From NCBI GenBank assembly GCA_964571845.1, contig CAZNDM010000050.1, forward strand, positions 18,819 through 82,818: 64,000 bases of DNA. Direction: 5' to 3'. This document shows, piece after piece, positions 53,742-63,033 of this stretch (the first letter of the stretch is position 1; every line of letters starts with the position of its first letter). Below the pieces are notes generated by a model. It made no database searches, had not been told where the DNA came from, and saw nothing but the letters and a program-made list of their open reading frames with translations. The DNA comes from WFZT01 sp964571845. Its GTDB lineage: Bacteria; Hydrothermota; Hydrothermia; B15-G9; WFZT01. A program made the translations under genes and the position numbers.

Positions 53742-54485
53742 ATGCACATAAAATACGAGTTTCAAAAAGGTATAGGGACTGTAACCTTCACAAGAGCTGA
53801 TAAGTTGAATTCATTCACACTGGATATGTGGAGAGAATTGTATGAGATTTTAATCAGGGAGAAAGCCAACAGGGATTTGAGAGTTCTTGTCATCACAGGT
53901 GAAGGTCGTGCTTTCTCAGCTGGAAACGATATAAAGGAGATGGACAGACTGAAGGAAAGTGAGGATTTGATAGCCTTTTTCGCTGATGGATTTGCAAAAG
54001 TGTTAAGGGAGATCTCTGAGTTTCCTGTACCTACAATAGGTGGGATAAACGGATTGGCTTACGGTGGTGGGTTTGAGATGACATTGATGTTCGATATAGT
54101 AATTGCATCCAGAAACGCAAAATTTGCCTTTCCTGAGGTCAATATTGGTTTAATCCCGCCAGCTGGATTAACGATCGGACCTTCAATTATCGGGCTGAAA
54201 AAAGCTGCGTGGTTAACACTTGTTGGTGAGCCCATTTCGGCGGAGGAGGCTCAAGAGCTGGGGATTGTTGATTTTGTCACTGAGCCGGAGGAGTTTCTTG
54301 AGAAGATTCATGAAGTTGCGGGGAAAATAGTAAAAGCTGATCCAATAGCCCTGAGAATTGCAAAGAAATGGATTGCAAGACAGAGAAATATGGTGTTTTT
54401 TGAAGAAGCATCCATGGATCTTGTTTTCCTCGCAAATACGAAATTTGCAAGAGATTCACTTGCCCGGTTTTTAAAAAAGAAATAG
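53742..54485 (+). CDS. Enoyl-CoA hydratase/isomerase family protein
   Basis: 247 aa from the ATG at 53742 (GGAGG five bases upstream); in-frame alternatives further upstream lack ribosome sites. Crotonase fold: GRAFSAGNDIKEMD forms the oxyanion hole, and GGGFEMTLMFDIVIAS follows. The catalytic acid position is in FPEVNIGLIPPAGLT, where the usual glutamate pair is replaced in part, so hydratase versus isomerase activity cannot be decided. Other beta-oxidation genes are not adjacent. The C-terminus has the trimerisation helix typical of the family. Confidence 0.88.
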   Translation: MHIKYEFQKGIGTVTFTRADKLNSFTLDMWRELYEILIREKANRDLRVLVITGEGRAFSAGNDIKEMDRLKESEDLIAFFADGFAKVLREISEFPVPTIGGINGLAYGGGFEMTLMFDIVIASRNAKFAFPEVNIGLIPPAGLTIGPSIIGLKKAAWLTLVGEPISAEEAQELGIVDFVTEPEEFLEKIHEVAGKIVKADPIALRIAKKWIARQRNMVFFEEASMDLVFLANTKFARDSLARFLKKK

Positions 54486-54511
54486 TTTGGTCTGGCTCGC
54501 TTCTAAAGATG

Positions 54512-55414
54512 TTACGCGAGAGGAAGTTCGTAAGAGAATATAATGTGTACCCCTTTCTCTTGGGCGTATTTCCTGACTTTTGATGAGGTGTGGTAAGTTA
54601 TTAAAACAAGGAACTTGTCACCCGGGATGTATCTGTCAAGGAGTTTAATGTAGCCAAGGAATTTATCGATATCCCTTTTCCTTGCCTGAGCTTTAGACTC
54701 TCCTATGATCGTGAAAGTTTTTCCGTTTTGTTTGCCTTTACCTATAATGTTAATTTCGATTTCACGATTTTCGATTTCGAGCATTTCTCGTTTTAATGGG
54801 CCTATAGTTTCAATGTTGAATCTCTCTTTCAGGATTGAAGGTAATCCTTTAATAGCCCTATCTTCGAGTACATAGCCAAAGGCGTTTGTGAGACCGCCGA
54901 GATGTTCTCGTGTCTTTTTGTGCTCCTGGGTGAGTTTCTTAAGCTCTCTCTCAGTTTCTTTTTGTGCGAGAGCAAGTTCATTGAGCCTTTCTTCAGTTCT
55001 TTTTTGAGCAATGGCAAGTTCATTAACTCTCTGTTCAGTTCTTTTTTGAGCTTCAGCCAATTCATTGAGCCTTTCTTCAGTTTTCTTTTGAGCTTCAGCT
55101 AATTCACTAACTTTTTGTTCAAGTTTACTGTGTGCGAGAGCAAGTTCATTAAGCCTTTCTTCGGTTCTTTTTTGAGCAATGGCAAGTTCATTAACCCTTT
55201 GTTCGGTTCTTTTTTGAGCTTCAGTGAGTTCGTTAATAGCTTTCCACACCCTGTTAAAGTTCTCATTCGTTGTTCTGACGAACTCTTGGAATTCTTTTCT
55301 TGTAACAGTTTCTCCGATAATACGCTCAGCCTCTTCCAGGAAACTGATGAATACGTCCCTGAGTTTAGGATCTTCTATACTTTCAAGTTTTCTAATAAGT
55401 GAGGCTCTAACCAT
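54512..55414 (-). CDS. Coiled-coil protein with C-terminal PD-(D/E)XK nuclease-like domain (DUF3782 type)
   Basis: 300 aa. Residues about 50-165 are a long coiled coil made of 14-residue units such as RTEQRVNELAIAQK; a 30-residue block of two units occurs twice almost unchanged. The C-terminal 130 residues have NIIGKGKQNGKTFTIIGESKA, with E-x-K as in PD-(D/E)XK nucleases, and FLGYIKLLDRYIPGDKFLVLI. Such proteins are common in thermophiles, often several per genome, and their role is unknown. A consensus-like promoter lies just upstream. Confidence 0.8.
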   Translation of the reverse strand: MVRASLIRKLESIEDPKLRDVFISFLEEAERIIGETVTRKEFQEFVRTTNENFNRVWKAINELTEAQKRTEQRVNELAIAQKRTEERLNELALAHSKLEQKVSELAEAQKKTEERLNELAEAQKRTEQRVNELAIAQKRTEERLNELALAQKETERELKKLTQEHKKTREHLGGLTNAFGYVLEDRAIKGLPSILKERFNIETIGPLKREMLEIENREIEINIIGKGKQNGKTFTIIGESKAQARKRDIDKFLGYIKLLDRYIPGDKFLVLITYHTSSKVRKYAQEKGVHIIFSYELPLA

Positions 55415-55423
55415 AACATCCTA

Positions 55424-55452
55424 TATTTAACATGTCACCATGTGAAAGTCAA
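55424..55452 (-). promoter_or_regulatory. Promoter of the coiled-coil nuclease-like gene, near-leaderless
   Basis: On the minus strand: TTGACT (55447-55452), exact 17-bp spacer, TAAATA (55424-55429), then 9 bases to the ATG at 55414; predicted leader about 3 bases. Confidence 0.6.
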
Positions 55453-55518
55453 CCTTTGAGGTGAAGATTTTGGCATTTTGTATTAAAATTTTCACATTCC
55501 ACCAGGGAGGACTGAGAA

Positions 55519-57003
55519 GTGAGAGCATATCCAGAAGAGTTTTTTGTCAGAAAAGAAAAGGTTGAAAAACTCCGCCAACTTGGAATTGAGCCATATCCGT
55601 ATAAGTTCAATGTAACACATCATTCAGCCGAGATTAAGGAACAGTTTGATAAACTCCAGGGAAAAGAAGTCTCGGTTGCCGGAAGGATTATGACAAAAAG
55701 GGTATTTGGTAAGCTTAATTTTGCCCATTTAAGAGACGAATACGGTGATATTCAGATCGTAACACAGAAAGGAGTTACATCTGTTTCAGATCTGCCCGGT
55801 GAGGACGGATCAAAATTTTTCAAAAAATTTATTGATACAGGTGATATAATTGGTGTCAGGGGAGAAGTAATAAAGACAAAAACTGGAGAGATCAGTGTTC
55901 TTGCGAAAGAGCTGAAGATACTTTCAAAAGCTCTGCTACCTCTACCAGAAAAATGGCACGGTCTCCAGGATAAAGAACTTAGGTATAGAGAGAGATATCT
56001 TGATCTTATAGTTAATCCTGAATCAAGACGGGTCTTTAAAACGAGAAACAGAATCATAAGTTTTATAAGGGAATTTCTAAATGATCGAGGATTTCTCGAA
56101 ATGGAGACACCGGTTTTGCAGCCCATATACGGCGGAGCTATGGCAAAACCTTTTGAAACCTACTCGCATGTACTTGGCACTAAATTGTACCTCAGGATAT
56201 CTAATGAGCTATACCTGAAGAGACTGCTTGTTGGTGGTTTTGAAAAAGTCTATGAATTTTCAAAAGATTTTAGAAATGAAGGAATTGACCGACTGCATTA
56301 TCCGGAGTTTACCCTCCTTGAAGCTTATGCCGCTTACTGGGATTACGAGGATATGTTGAGAATGACAGAAGAGCTTCTCTCTCAACTCGCACTTGAGATA
56401 AAAGGGTCTTTTGAATTTGAATACCAGGGAGAGAAGATATCTTTTAAGCCACCTTTCGAGAGAATCGATTATGTAAGATCTTTGGAAAAGCATCTGGGTT
56501 TTAATCCCCTTGAGGTTGACGAAGAAAAGCTCAGGAAAGCCGCAGAGACTCATGGTATTGAAAAGTTCGAGAAATTACCAAAGCATAAGCTGATGGATAA
56601 ACTTTTTGACAAGATTATTGGTGATAAAATAAAAGATCCAGCGTTTGTTATCAATCATCCAGTTGAAATTTCTCCTCTTGCAAAAAGACATCGTGAGATT
56701 CCCGGAGTTACTGAGAGGTTTGAGCTCTTCATCCTTGGGATGGAGATAGCCAACGCATTTTCAGAACTCAATGATCCTATTGATCAGAGGCAAAGATTTG
56801 AAAAACAGGTGGAACTGAGAAAATTGGGTGATGCCGAGATTCCGGCTGAAATTGACGAGGATTTCCTAAAAGCTCTTGAAGTTGGAATGCCACCAGCTGG
56901 CGGAATTGGCTATGGTATTGATAGAATCGTAATGCTCTTAACAGATCAACCATCCATTCGTGATGTTATACTTTTCCCTCAGTTGAGACCCAAAAAGGAA
57001 TGA
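55519..57003 (+). CDS. lysS: Lysyl-tRNA synthetase, class II
   Basis: 494 aa with a GTG start preceded by GGGAGG. An OB-fold anticodon domain covers about 55-140 (VSVAGRIMTKRVFGKL). The class II core has motif 2 as FRNEGIDRLHYPEFTLLEAY and motif 3 as GIGYGIDRIVMLLTDQPSIRD. HFMLQ-type ATP site residues are in place. Full length. Its stop overlaps the start of the ABC permease gene by 4 bp, the arrangement seen in many bacteria where lysS is next to lolC/E. Confidence 0.96.
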   Translation: MRAYPEEFFVRKEKVEKLRQLGIEPYPYKFNVTHHSAEIKEQFDKLQGKEVSVAGRIMTKRVFGKLNFAHLRDEYGDIQIVTQKGVTSVSDLPGEDGSKFFKKFIDTGDIIGVRGEVIKTKTGEISVLAKELKILSKALLPLPEKWHGLQDKELRYRERYLDLIVNPESRRVFKTRNRIISFIREFLNDRGFLEMETPVLQPIYGGAMAKPFETYSHVLGTKLYLRISNELYLKRLLVGGFEKVYEFSKDFRNEGIDRLHYPEFTLLEAYAAYWDYEDMLRMTEELLSQLALEIKGSFEFEYQGEKISFKPPFERIDYVRSLEKHLGFNPLEVDEEKLRKAAETHGIEKFEKLPKHKLMDKLFDKIIGDKIKDPAFVINHPVEISPLAKRHREIPGVTERFELFILGMEIANAFSELNDPIDQRQRFEKQVELRKLGDAEIPAEIDEDFLKALEVGMPPAGGIGYGIDRIVMLLTDQPSIRDVILFPQLRPKKE

Positions 57004-58211
57004 AAAAAGCCGAAATATTTATTGCCCTTCGTTATCTTAAACTCACAGGGCGGGGGATACTTTCATATCTTTCTTTTTTCTCCATTCTCGGTGTATTTCT
57101 GGGAGTTGCAGCACTTGTCATAGTTATTGGAGTGATGTCAGGTATGCATCAAGAATTGAAAAAGAGAATCCTCGGTATCAATCCCCATGTGGTTGTTACG
57201 GACTATTACGGGAATCCAATAAACAATCCGGATTCGATTGTTGAGGTTTTGAAGTCATTCCCTGAAGTCAAGTCATATTCTCCATATGTACTCGTTAAGT
57301 GCGTTCTAAAACGAGGAGATGAGGCTGATGGGATAATCCTCAAGGGTCTCAATTTTAAGGAAGATCCACGCCTGGACGAACTCAAAAAATCCGTAGTCAG
57401 TGGCGAGTTCAATCCTGATAGCACAAAAGTGGTGCTCGGATTACTGCTCGCATCCGATATGAATGCCTTTCCTGGAGATACGGTTACAATTTTGTCTTTC
57501 AGTGGCAAATCGGCAGGTTTAACAGGGGGAATAAGGGCACGCAAGTTTGTCGTGGCAGGAGTTGTGGACTTTGGAATCTACGACTTTAATTCAAGCGTGG
57601 TCCTTACAGATCTTGAAGGTGCCAGAAGAGTTGCTGGTATGGAGAGAGGTGTTTCTGGTATAGAGGTAGAATTAAAAAATCCATACAGGGCAGCTGAATT
57701 TGCAGATAAAATTTCAAAAATTTTACCAATCGAGTACAGGGTTGTTACATGGATTGAAATGAACAGAAGCCTCTTTTCTGCATTGAAGCTTGAGAAACTT
57801 GCGATGTTTGTAATTCTAATCCTTATCATTGTAGTTGCCTCATTTTCTATAGTGGCAATGTTAATGCTTCTCGTTGTAGAAAAAACAAGAGATATAGGGG
57901 TTCTCAGGGCACTCGGTATTACATCACGGGGAATAATGAGGATCTTTGTATTTGTTGGTGGGATCGTCGGTCTCTTTGGTGCTGTGGGTGGCGGTCTATT
58001 TGGTGTGATCGTCAACTTAGTCATTGGTAAATACAAATTGATTTCTCTACCTCCTGATGTTTACTTTATCGATCATCTACCTGTTCAGATCAAAGTTTCT
58101 GATGTTGTTTCAATAATTGTAGCTACTTTTTTAATAATATTTGTAGCTACTCTTTATCCAGCCAAGAAAGCTTCCCAGCTGTCTCCTCTGGAGGCAATTA
58201 GAAATGAATAA
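57000..58211 (+). CDS. Lipoprotein-releasing ABC permease (LolC/LolE family)
   Basis: 403 aa. One N-terminal membrane helix (about 21-45, SYLSFFSILGVFLGVAALVIVIG), a periplasmic MacB-like core domain to about 265, then three helices (about 270-300, 315-345, 365-390) of the FtsX permease fold. This is the layout of LolC/E, which extracts lipoproteins from the inner membrane for transport to the outer membrane. Followed by its ATPase with an 8-bp overlap. With only one permease gene a homodimer is likely. Confidence 0.88.
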   Translation: MKKAEIFIALRYLKLTGRGILSYLSFFSILGVFLGVAALVIVIGVMSGMHQELKKRILGINPHVVVTDYYGNPINNPDSIVEVLKSFPEVKSYSPYVLVKCVLKRGDEADGIILKGLNFKEDPRLDELKKSVVSGEFNPDSTKVVLGLLLASDMNAFPGDTVTILSFSGKSAGLTGGIRARKFVVAGVVDFGIYDFNSSVVLTDLEGARRVAGMERGVSGIEVELKNPYRAAEFADKISKILPIEYRVVTWIEMNRSLFSALKLEKLAMFVILILIIVVASFSIVAMLMLLVVEKTRDIGVLRALGITSRGIMRIFVFVGGIVGLFGAVGGGLFGVIVNLVIGKYKLISLPPDVYFIDHLPVQIKVSDVVSIIVATFLIIFVATLYPAKKASQLSPLEAIRNE

Positions 58212-58881
58212 AGAGATCCTTCGATTAAAAGAAATAAAAAAGAGTTATCCCTCCGGGGATATTATTCTGCATGTCCTTAAAGGGATAAATCTCAAAGTTT
58301 TTGAAGGGGATTTTATAGGGATAATGGGACCATCAGGATCAGGAAAATCCACATTGCTAAGTATTATGGGTACACTTGAAAAGCCTGATTCAGGTGAAGT
58401 TTTTTTTGGGAGTAAAAAAGTCGAGTATTTGAATGACAGCGAACTGTCATTTTTGAGAAACACCAAGATAGGATTTGTCTTTCAATTCCATAATTTGTTA
58501 CCAGAATTTAACGCAATAGAGAATGTTATGCTGCCTCTTCTTTTGGGTGGAGTGAATCGCTCAAAAGCTGAAGATAAAGCACGGATGCTACTTGAAAAAT
58601 TTGGACTCCTGGAAAGAGCCCATCATTATCCCTCCGAATTGTCAGGTGGAGAAAGACAGAGAATTGCAGTTGCAAGGGCACTTGTAACTGATCCCGATGT
58701 TATTCTTGCCGATGAACCAACAGGAAATCTCGACAGAGAAAATGCTATCGCGCTCATGGAACTTCTCAAAGATTTAAACGCTTCTGGTACAACGATTGTG
58801 CTTGTAACACATAATGAGAGTTTGAGAAAATACTTTACCAGAACCTACAGGCTATTTGACGGATTCCTTGAAGAAGTCTAA
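58204..58881 (+). CDS. lolD: Lipoprotein-releasing ABC ATPase (LolD family)
   Basis: 225 aa ABC ATPase. Walker A GPSGSGKSTLLS, Q-loop in FVFQFHNLLPEFNA, signature LSGGERQRIAVARAL, Walker B VILADEPTGNLD and the switch histidine in LVTHNESL. The LolD/MacB-type spacing and the permease partner upstream support the call. The 3' end overlaps the convergent dxr gene by 4 bp. Confidence 0.9.
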   Translation: MNKEILRLKEIKKSYPSGDIILHVLKGINLKVFEGDFIGIMGPSGSGKSTLLSIMGTLEKPDSGEVFFGSKKVEYLNDSELSFLRNTKIGFVFQFHNLLPEFNAIENVMLPLLLGGVNRSKAEDKARMLLEKFGLLERAHHYPSELSGGERQRIAVARALVTDPDVILADEPTGNLDRENAIALMELLKDLNASGTTIVLVTHNESLRKYFTRTYRLFDGFLEEV

Positions 58882-60008
58882 TTGTGAGATTGTTTCAGAA
58901 TTTCTTTAACCCTTTCCCTTGCCCACTTATCTGCCTCGAGTAATTCTTCAAGAGAATCAGCTTTGAAACCGGGATTTTCATCAACTATTCTATTGATTAC
59001 AATCGGAATATCAGTAAACTTTATCTTTCCATCGAGAAAGAGGTAAACTGCTTCCTCATTGGCAGCATTGTATATTGCTGGATAAGCCCCTCCAGCTTTT
59101 AAAACCTCATAAGCGAGTTTTAAACCCGGAAATTTCTCGAAGTCAGGTTTTTCAAAGGTCAGCGTATTATGGGTGAATGGATTATATGTTTCTGCCGGGG
59201 ACTCCAATCTCTCAGGGTATGTAAGTGCATATTGTATCGGTATTTTCATATCAGGCAGAGACAGGTGAGCCATAAAGGCTCCATCCCACAATTCCACCAT
59301 CCCATGGATTATGGACTGCGGATGTACAACCACTTTAATCCTTTCAGGAGGCAGGTCAAAAAGATAATGAGCTTCAATCACTTCAAGACCTTTGTTTATC
59401 AAAGTTGCACTATCTATTGTTATCTTTCTTCCCATTTTCCATGTGGGATGTTTCAAAGCATCTTCCGGTTTAACATCTTTCAGCTCGTCAGCAGGTTTGT
59501 TTCTAAAAGGGCCTCCTGATGCAGTCAGAAAAATGTTTTTTACATCTGCCCTTTTTTTCTCAAGTAATTGGAAAATAGCGGAATGCTCTGAGTCAACGGG
59601 AATGATTTCGCCTTCGAATTCCCTTTGGATTTTTTTCACCACTGGACCGAACGATACAAGTGTTTCTTTATTGGCAAGTGCAACTCTCTTACCGTGTTTA
59701 AGCGCTTCAAGAGTCGGAAATACACCTATTACCCCGATTGTGGCAACAAGGACAATGTCAGCTTGGGATGCTACGAATTTTAATCCCTCGACACCCCTTA
59801 AAACTTCTATGGAAGTCGAGAATTCTACATTTGATGTTACAACAACATATCTGGGGTTAAATTCACTTATAATCTTTCTTGCAAATTTCGTGTTCGAATG
59901 AAAAGAAAAAGCGAAAAGGCTAAACCTATCTTTATGCTTTCTCAGAACCTCCAGGGTGGATCTTCCAATTGAACCGGTTGCCCCTAAAAGCGCAATTTTT
60001 TTAGTCAT
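58878..60008 (-). CDS. dxr: 1-deoxy-D-xylulose 5-phosphate reductoisomerase
   Basis: 376 aa. First committed step of the MEP pathway, making MEP from DXP with NADPH. Landmarks: LLGATGSIGRSTLEVLRKH, ANKETLVSFG, PVDSEHSAIFQLLE, and TASGGPFRN followed by HPTWKMGRKITIDSATL. Start ATG overlaps the stop of the TlpA-like gene by 8 bp. Works with the IspDF fusion encoded 18 kb away. Confidence 0.96.
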   Translation of the reverse strand: MTKKIALLGATGSIGRSTLEVLRKHKDRFSLFAFSFHSNTKFARKIISEFNPRYVVVTSNVEFSTSIEVLRGVEGLKFVASQADIVLVATIGVIGVFPTLEALKHGKRVALANKETLVSFGPVVKKIQREFEGEIIPVDSEHSAIFQLLEKKRADVKNIFLTASGGPFRNKPADELKDVKPEDALKHPTWKMGRKITIDSATLINKGLEVIEAHYLFDLPPERIKVVVHPQSIIHGMVELWDGAFMAHLSLPDMKIPIQYALTYPERLESPAETYNPFTHNTLTFEKPDFEKFPGLKLAYEVLKAGGAYPAIYNAANEEAVYLFLDGKIKFTDIPIVINRIVDENPGFKADSLEELLEADKWARERVKEILKQSHN

Positions 60009-60486
60009 TCAGCAGCTTTTTAACGATTTGCGTGAAAACAACTTTACTTTGATATCCCACAAATTTTCGGACAATTTTCATATCCTTGTCTATTATGAAT
60101 GTTGTGGGAATACCACCTATACCTCCGTAAAGCCTTGCAACTTCCCTTGTTCCGTATGCAACGGGATAGTTCATCTTGTATTTTTTGTAAAATTTATCAA
60201 CTCTTTTGGGATCATCAAGAGCAACTCCGATGACAGTAAAAGGTTTGCCTTTGAATTCTTCCATCATCTTTATAAATCCAGGAATTTCTGCGCGGCAGGG
60301 GGCACACCAGGTCGCCCAGAAATCCAGGATGATGACTTTACCTTTATAGTCATAGAGATGGACTGTGTCTCCGTTTACACCCGGGAGCTTGAAATCAGGT
60401 GCTGTTGGGACCCTTCTTCTTGCAGCTCCGAGAGATGAGATTGTGAGTAACAATATTAGGACTAAAATCTTACGCATTTTACACAC
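60001..60486 (-). CDS. TlpA/ResA-type thioredoxin-fold protein, exported
   Basis: 161 aa. Signal peptide (KILVLILLLTISSLGAARR), then a thioredoxin fold with the redox motif ATWCAPCRAEIPG, preceded by KVIILDFWATWC, and the cis-proline in GGIPTTFIID. This is typical of periplasmic thiol-disulfide oxidoreductases. Overlaps the DksA-type gene upstream by 8 bp and dxr downstream. Partner unknown. Confidence 0.88.
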   Translation of the reverse strand: MCKMRKILVLILLLTISSLGAARRRVPTAPDFKLPGVNGDTVHLYDYKGKVIILDFWATWCAPCRAEIPGFIKMMEEFKGKPFTVIGVALDDPKRVDKFYKKYKMNYPVAYGTREVARLYGGIGGIPTTFIIDKDMKIVRKFVGYQSKVVFTQIVKKLLND

Positions 60487-60835
60487 CTCCCTCTATTTCT
60501 CTTGCACAGTTTGAGCAGAATTTGGTCCAGGGTATTAATTCAAGCCTCTCAATTTCAATAGGCTTACCACATCTTTCACAGATGCCATAGGTTCCTTTTT
60601 CAATTTTTCCCAGGGCAATATCGATTTCATTTAACACCGAGGCATCCCGGGTTGCTATTATAGCCTGGACATCCTCAGTTAATGTAATATCTGCCCAGTC
60701 CTCAAGATCTTTGGGCTCGTCCCAGCTATTCCCAATTTGTTCTTCAACTTCTTTAATTTTTAACAACTTTTTCATTATCCTCTGCTTCTCCTTCAGAAGG
60801 AGTTGCTTGAAGTATTCCAGCTTTTGTTTATCCAT
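60479..60835 (-). CDS. DksA/TraR-type zinc-finger protein
   Basis: 118 aa. A long N-terminal helical hairpin (about 1-75) with the acidic turn in EDWADITLTED, then a four-cysteine zinc finger CERCGKPIE...FCSNCAREIE (about 88-112). DksA family proteins bind RNA polymerase through the secondary channel and tune promoters with ppGpp. AGGAGG precedes the ATG. First gene of dksA-tlpA-dxr. Confidence 0.88.
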   Translation of the reverse strand: MDKQKLEYFKQLLLKEKQRIMKKLLKIKEVEEQIGNSWDEPKDLEDWADITLTEDVQAIIATRDASVLNEIDIALGKIEKGTYGICERCGKPIEIERLELIPWTKFCSNCAREIEGGV

Positions 60836-60916
60836 TGTATCCTCCTGGAAAAAATTAGGCTTACAAGTTAAAGTAAAGGGAAAATTTTATCAAGAGTCGG
60901 TTTCCCCAAAAAGTTA

Positions 60917-61738
60917 TTACTCTTTAAGACCGCTTCTTGAGTAACTTTCCACTATTTGCCTCTGCGCTATGAAAAAGAGTATCAGGAGGGGCAATATGGT
61001 TATCGTGGAAGCTGCCATAAGGGCAGGATAGTTGGTGGTCTCCCCCTGCGCAAAATAGGCAAGCCCTACCTGTATGGGCCTCATCTTATCCGAATTTGTT
61101 ACCATAAGAGGCCACATAAAGGCGTTCCATGAGCCAATTATATCGAATATTGCAATTGTTACTATAGCAGGCTTTACAAGTGGCATAACTATTGAGAATA
61201 AAAATCTGATCCTTGAACATCCGTCAATTATTGCAGCATCAAATAGGTCTCTCGGTATACTTCGCATATGTTGTCTAAGCAAAAATATTCCAAAAATGTT
61301 TACAGTCCATGGAACGATCAGGGCATAAAAAGTATCTATCCATCCGAGTTTTTGAACTATTATGTATAGAGGCACAACATATACGGGAATGGGGACCATC
61401 ATCAAACTCAACATCGCCATAAAGAGTTGCTCTCTACCCGGAAACTCATACCACGAAAAGGCATAGGCAGCGAGGAGTGAAGTTAACAGGACACCGATCA
61501 ATGTAAAGATTGAAACAACGAGTGAAACATAAATATACTGTGGAAAATGAACCTTCTCCCACACGATCCTGAACGGTTCCGTCGTAAAATGCTGGGGAAT
61601 CCATGTAGGAGGCATTCTCAGTGCCTCTGCCTGAGTCTTAAATGAAGTGGATAACATCCACAAAAAAGGTAACAACATCCAGATGCCACCTGTAATGAGA
61701 ATAACATATATCAAAAATTTTTGAATTTTATACTTCAT
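60917..61738 (-). CDS. Carbohydrate ABC transporter permease (MalG type)
   Basis: 273 aa from the ATG at 61738, which overlaps the upstream permease stop by 11 bp. Six membrane helices in the MalG pattern, with the EAA loop as FDAAIIDGCSRIRFLFSIVMP (about 180-200; 21 residues in the protein, key residues G and P). The opening LIYVILITGGIWMLLPFLWMLSTS is typical. Works with the MalF-type permease encoded just before it. Substrate-binding protein and ATPase genes are not nearby, so the sugar cannot be named. Confidence 0.9.
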   Translation of the reverse strand: MKYKIQKFLIYVILITGGIWMLLPFLWMLSTSFKTQAEALRMPPTWIPQHFTTEPFRIVWEKVHFPQYIYVSLVVSIFTLIGVLLTSLLAAYAFSWYEFPGREQLFMAMLSLMMVPIPVYVVPLYIIVQKLGWIDTFYALIVPWTVNIFGIFLLRQHMRSIPRDLFDAAIIDGCSRIRFLFSIVMPLVKPAIVTIAIFDIIGSWNAFMWPLMVTNSDKMRPIQVGLAYFAQGETTNYPALMAASTITILPLLILFFIAQRQIVESYSRSGLKE

Positions 61739-62672
61739 AGTAAACCTTTTTCTCCAGATAAAGTTTCTGGAACAGGGTAATTGCAAGAATCATCAGGAAA
61801 AAGACAAAGGCAATGGCAGATCCATATCCTACCTGGTACTCTTCAAAACCTTTTTGATAGAGGTAGTAAACTATAACAGATGTCGTCCCGAGTGGACCTC
61901 CAGGTGGTGGTCCGGTCATTGTCCATACCGGAGCAAAGACCTGAAAAGAAATTATCGTTGACATAATCATCACATAAAAAGTCGTAGGTGAGAGTAAGGG
62001 TATTGTGACATTTCTAAAAGTTTGCCACATGCCTGCACCATCAATTTTTGCTGCCTCGTAATAAACATCAGGGATATTTTTCAACCCCGCGAGAAAAATA
62101 ACGACATTGTAACCGAGACTTTTCCATACACTCATAAGCACAAGTGAAAACAGAGCAAGTGATGGTCCTTTTAAAATGTAGGGGAGGTTGGTCCCAAGTA
62201 TCATTTCAAATATGCCCCGCGGTTCCTCAAGCCACTTGAGGGGATGGAAACCGAGAAGAGTCAAAAAATAGTTGAAAAGACCACGGTTTGGATCGTACAA
62301 CCACTTCCACACCACGGAAACAGCGACAATGGAGGTTATGACGGGCAAAAAATAAATTGTCCTTAGTAAACCAAGGGCTTTAATCCCCCTGTTCAAAAGG
62401 TACGCAATAAAAAGCGATATTGCTATATTCATAGGCACAGCAAAGATCGTGTAGTAAATCGTGTTGATAACCGATTGCCAGAAAAACGGATCTTTTAACA
62501 AATAGTAATAGTTTTTCAGCCCCACAAAACCTTTGATCCCTGCAATCCCCCAGTCATAAAAACTCAATCTAAATGCAAAGATGATAGGAAGTACTTTAAA
62601 TACGAAGAGAATCAAAAATGCAGGAGATAGAAGAACGAGAGGGGGTATGATTTTTTTCCAGAATGTTTTCAT
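61728..62672 (-). CDS. Carbohydrate ABC transporter permease (MalF type)
   Basis: 314 aa with six or more membrane helices and the EAA loop as YEAAKIDGAGMWQTFRNVTIP. N-terminal PPLVLLSPAFLILFVFKVLP is characteristic of sugar permeases of the UgpA/MalF kind. Its start overlaps the DUF4321 stop (ATGA). Forms a heterodimer with the MalG-type protein downstream. Confidence 0.92.
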   Translation of the reverse strand: MKTFWKKIIPPLVLLSPAFLILFVFKVLPIIFAFRLSFYDWGIAGIKGFVGLKNYYYLLKDPFFWQSVINTIYYTIFAVPMNIAISLFIAYLLNRGIKALGLLRTIYFLPVITSIVAVSVVWKWLYDPNRGLFNYFLTLLGFHPLKWLEEPRGIFEMILGTNLPYILKGPSLALFSLVLMSVWKSLGYNVVIFLAGLKNIPDVYYEAAKIDGAGMWQTFRNVTIPLLSPTTFYVMIMSTIISFQVFAPVWTMTGPPPGGPLGTTSVIVYYLYQKGFEEYQVGYGSAIAFVFFLMILAITLFQKLYLEKKVYYEV

Positions 62673-62932
62673 AACTTGTAGTAAATATACAGTGCAATAA
62701 TTATGAGAATAACGGTGAAAATGTTAAATGACAGAGAAAAACCGAGTGTGAATTTCAGCACAATAAGGTCAAGGGTGAAGGGAGAGAACCCGATATGAGT
62801 TTTGTGGAGTACGAGCTCTTTTACAGGACTATCCGGAAGTGTTCTCGAAAGGATAAAACCCAGAAGGTCGCCGGCGACGATACCGGTGATGAGAGCCCAG
62901 GTCAGTAGAGTGTAATTTTTGCGCCAGACCAT
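62669..62932 (-). CDS. DUF4321-type small membrane protein
   Basis: 87 aa with two membrane helices (about 8-28 and 62-86). The pattern GLL-x-x-ILSRTLP, PFTLDLIVLKFTLGFSLSFNI and LYIYYKL fits DUF4321, a small membrane family of unknown role found in Firmicutes and other bacteria. AAGGTAAA precedes the ATG. It starts 10 bases after tRNA-Leu and overlaps the permease gene, so it is probably read from the tRNA promoter. Confidence 0.7.
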   Translation of the reverse strand: MVWRKNYTLLTWALITGIVAGDLLGFILSRTLPDSPVKELVLHKTHIGFSPFTLDLIVLKFTLGFSLSFNIFTVILIIIALYIYYKL

Positions 62933-62942
62933 TTTACCTTAA

Positions 62943-63025
62943 TGCCCGGGGCGGGACTCGAACCCGCACGGGGAAACCCCAGGGGATTTTAAGTCCCCTG
63001 CGTCTGCCACTTCCGCCACCCCGGC
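62943..63025 (-). tRNA. tRNA-Leu (anticodon UAA)
   Basis: 83 bases without encoded CCA. The anticodon stem GGGGA/TCCCC holds the loop CTTAAAA, anticodon TAA at 62989-62991. The T arm GCGGG-TTCGAGT-CCCGC is intact, and a variable arm of leucine type is present (TGGGG-TTTCC-type). The acceptor pairs GCCGGGG with CCCGGGC, leaving one G-G mismatch at pair 4-69. Confidence 0.92.
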
Positions 63026-63033
63026 AAAAATAA

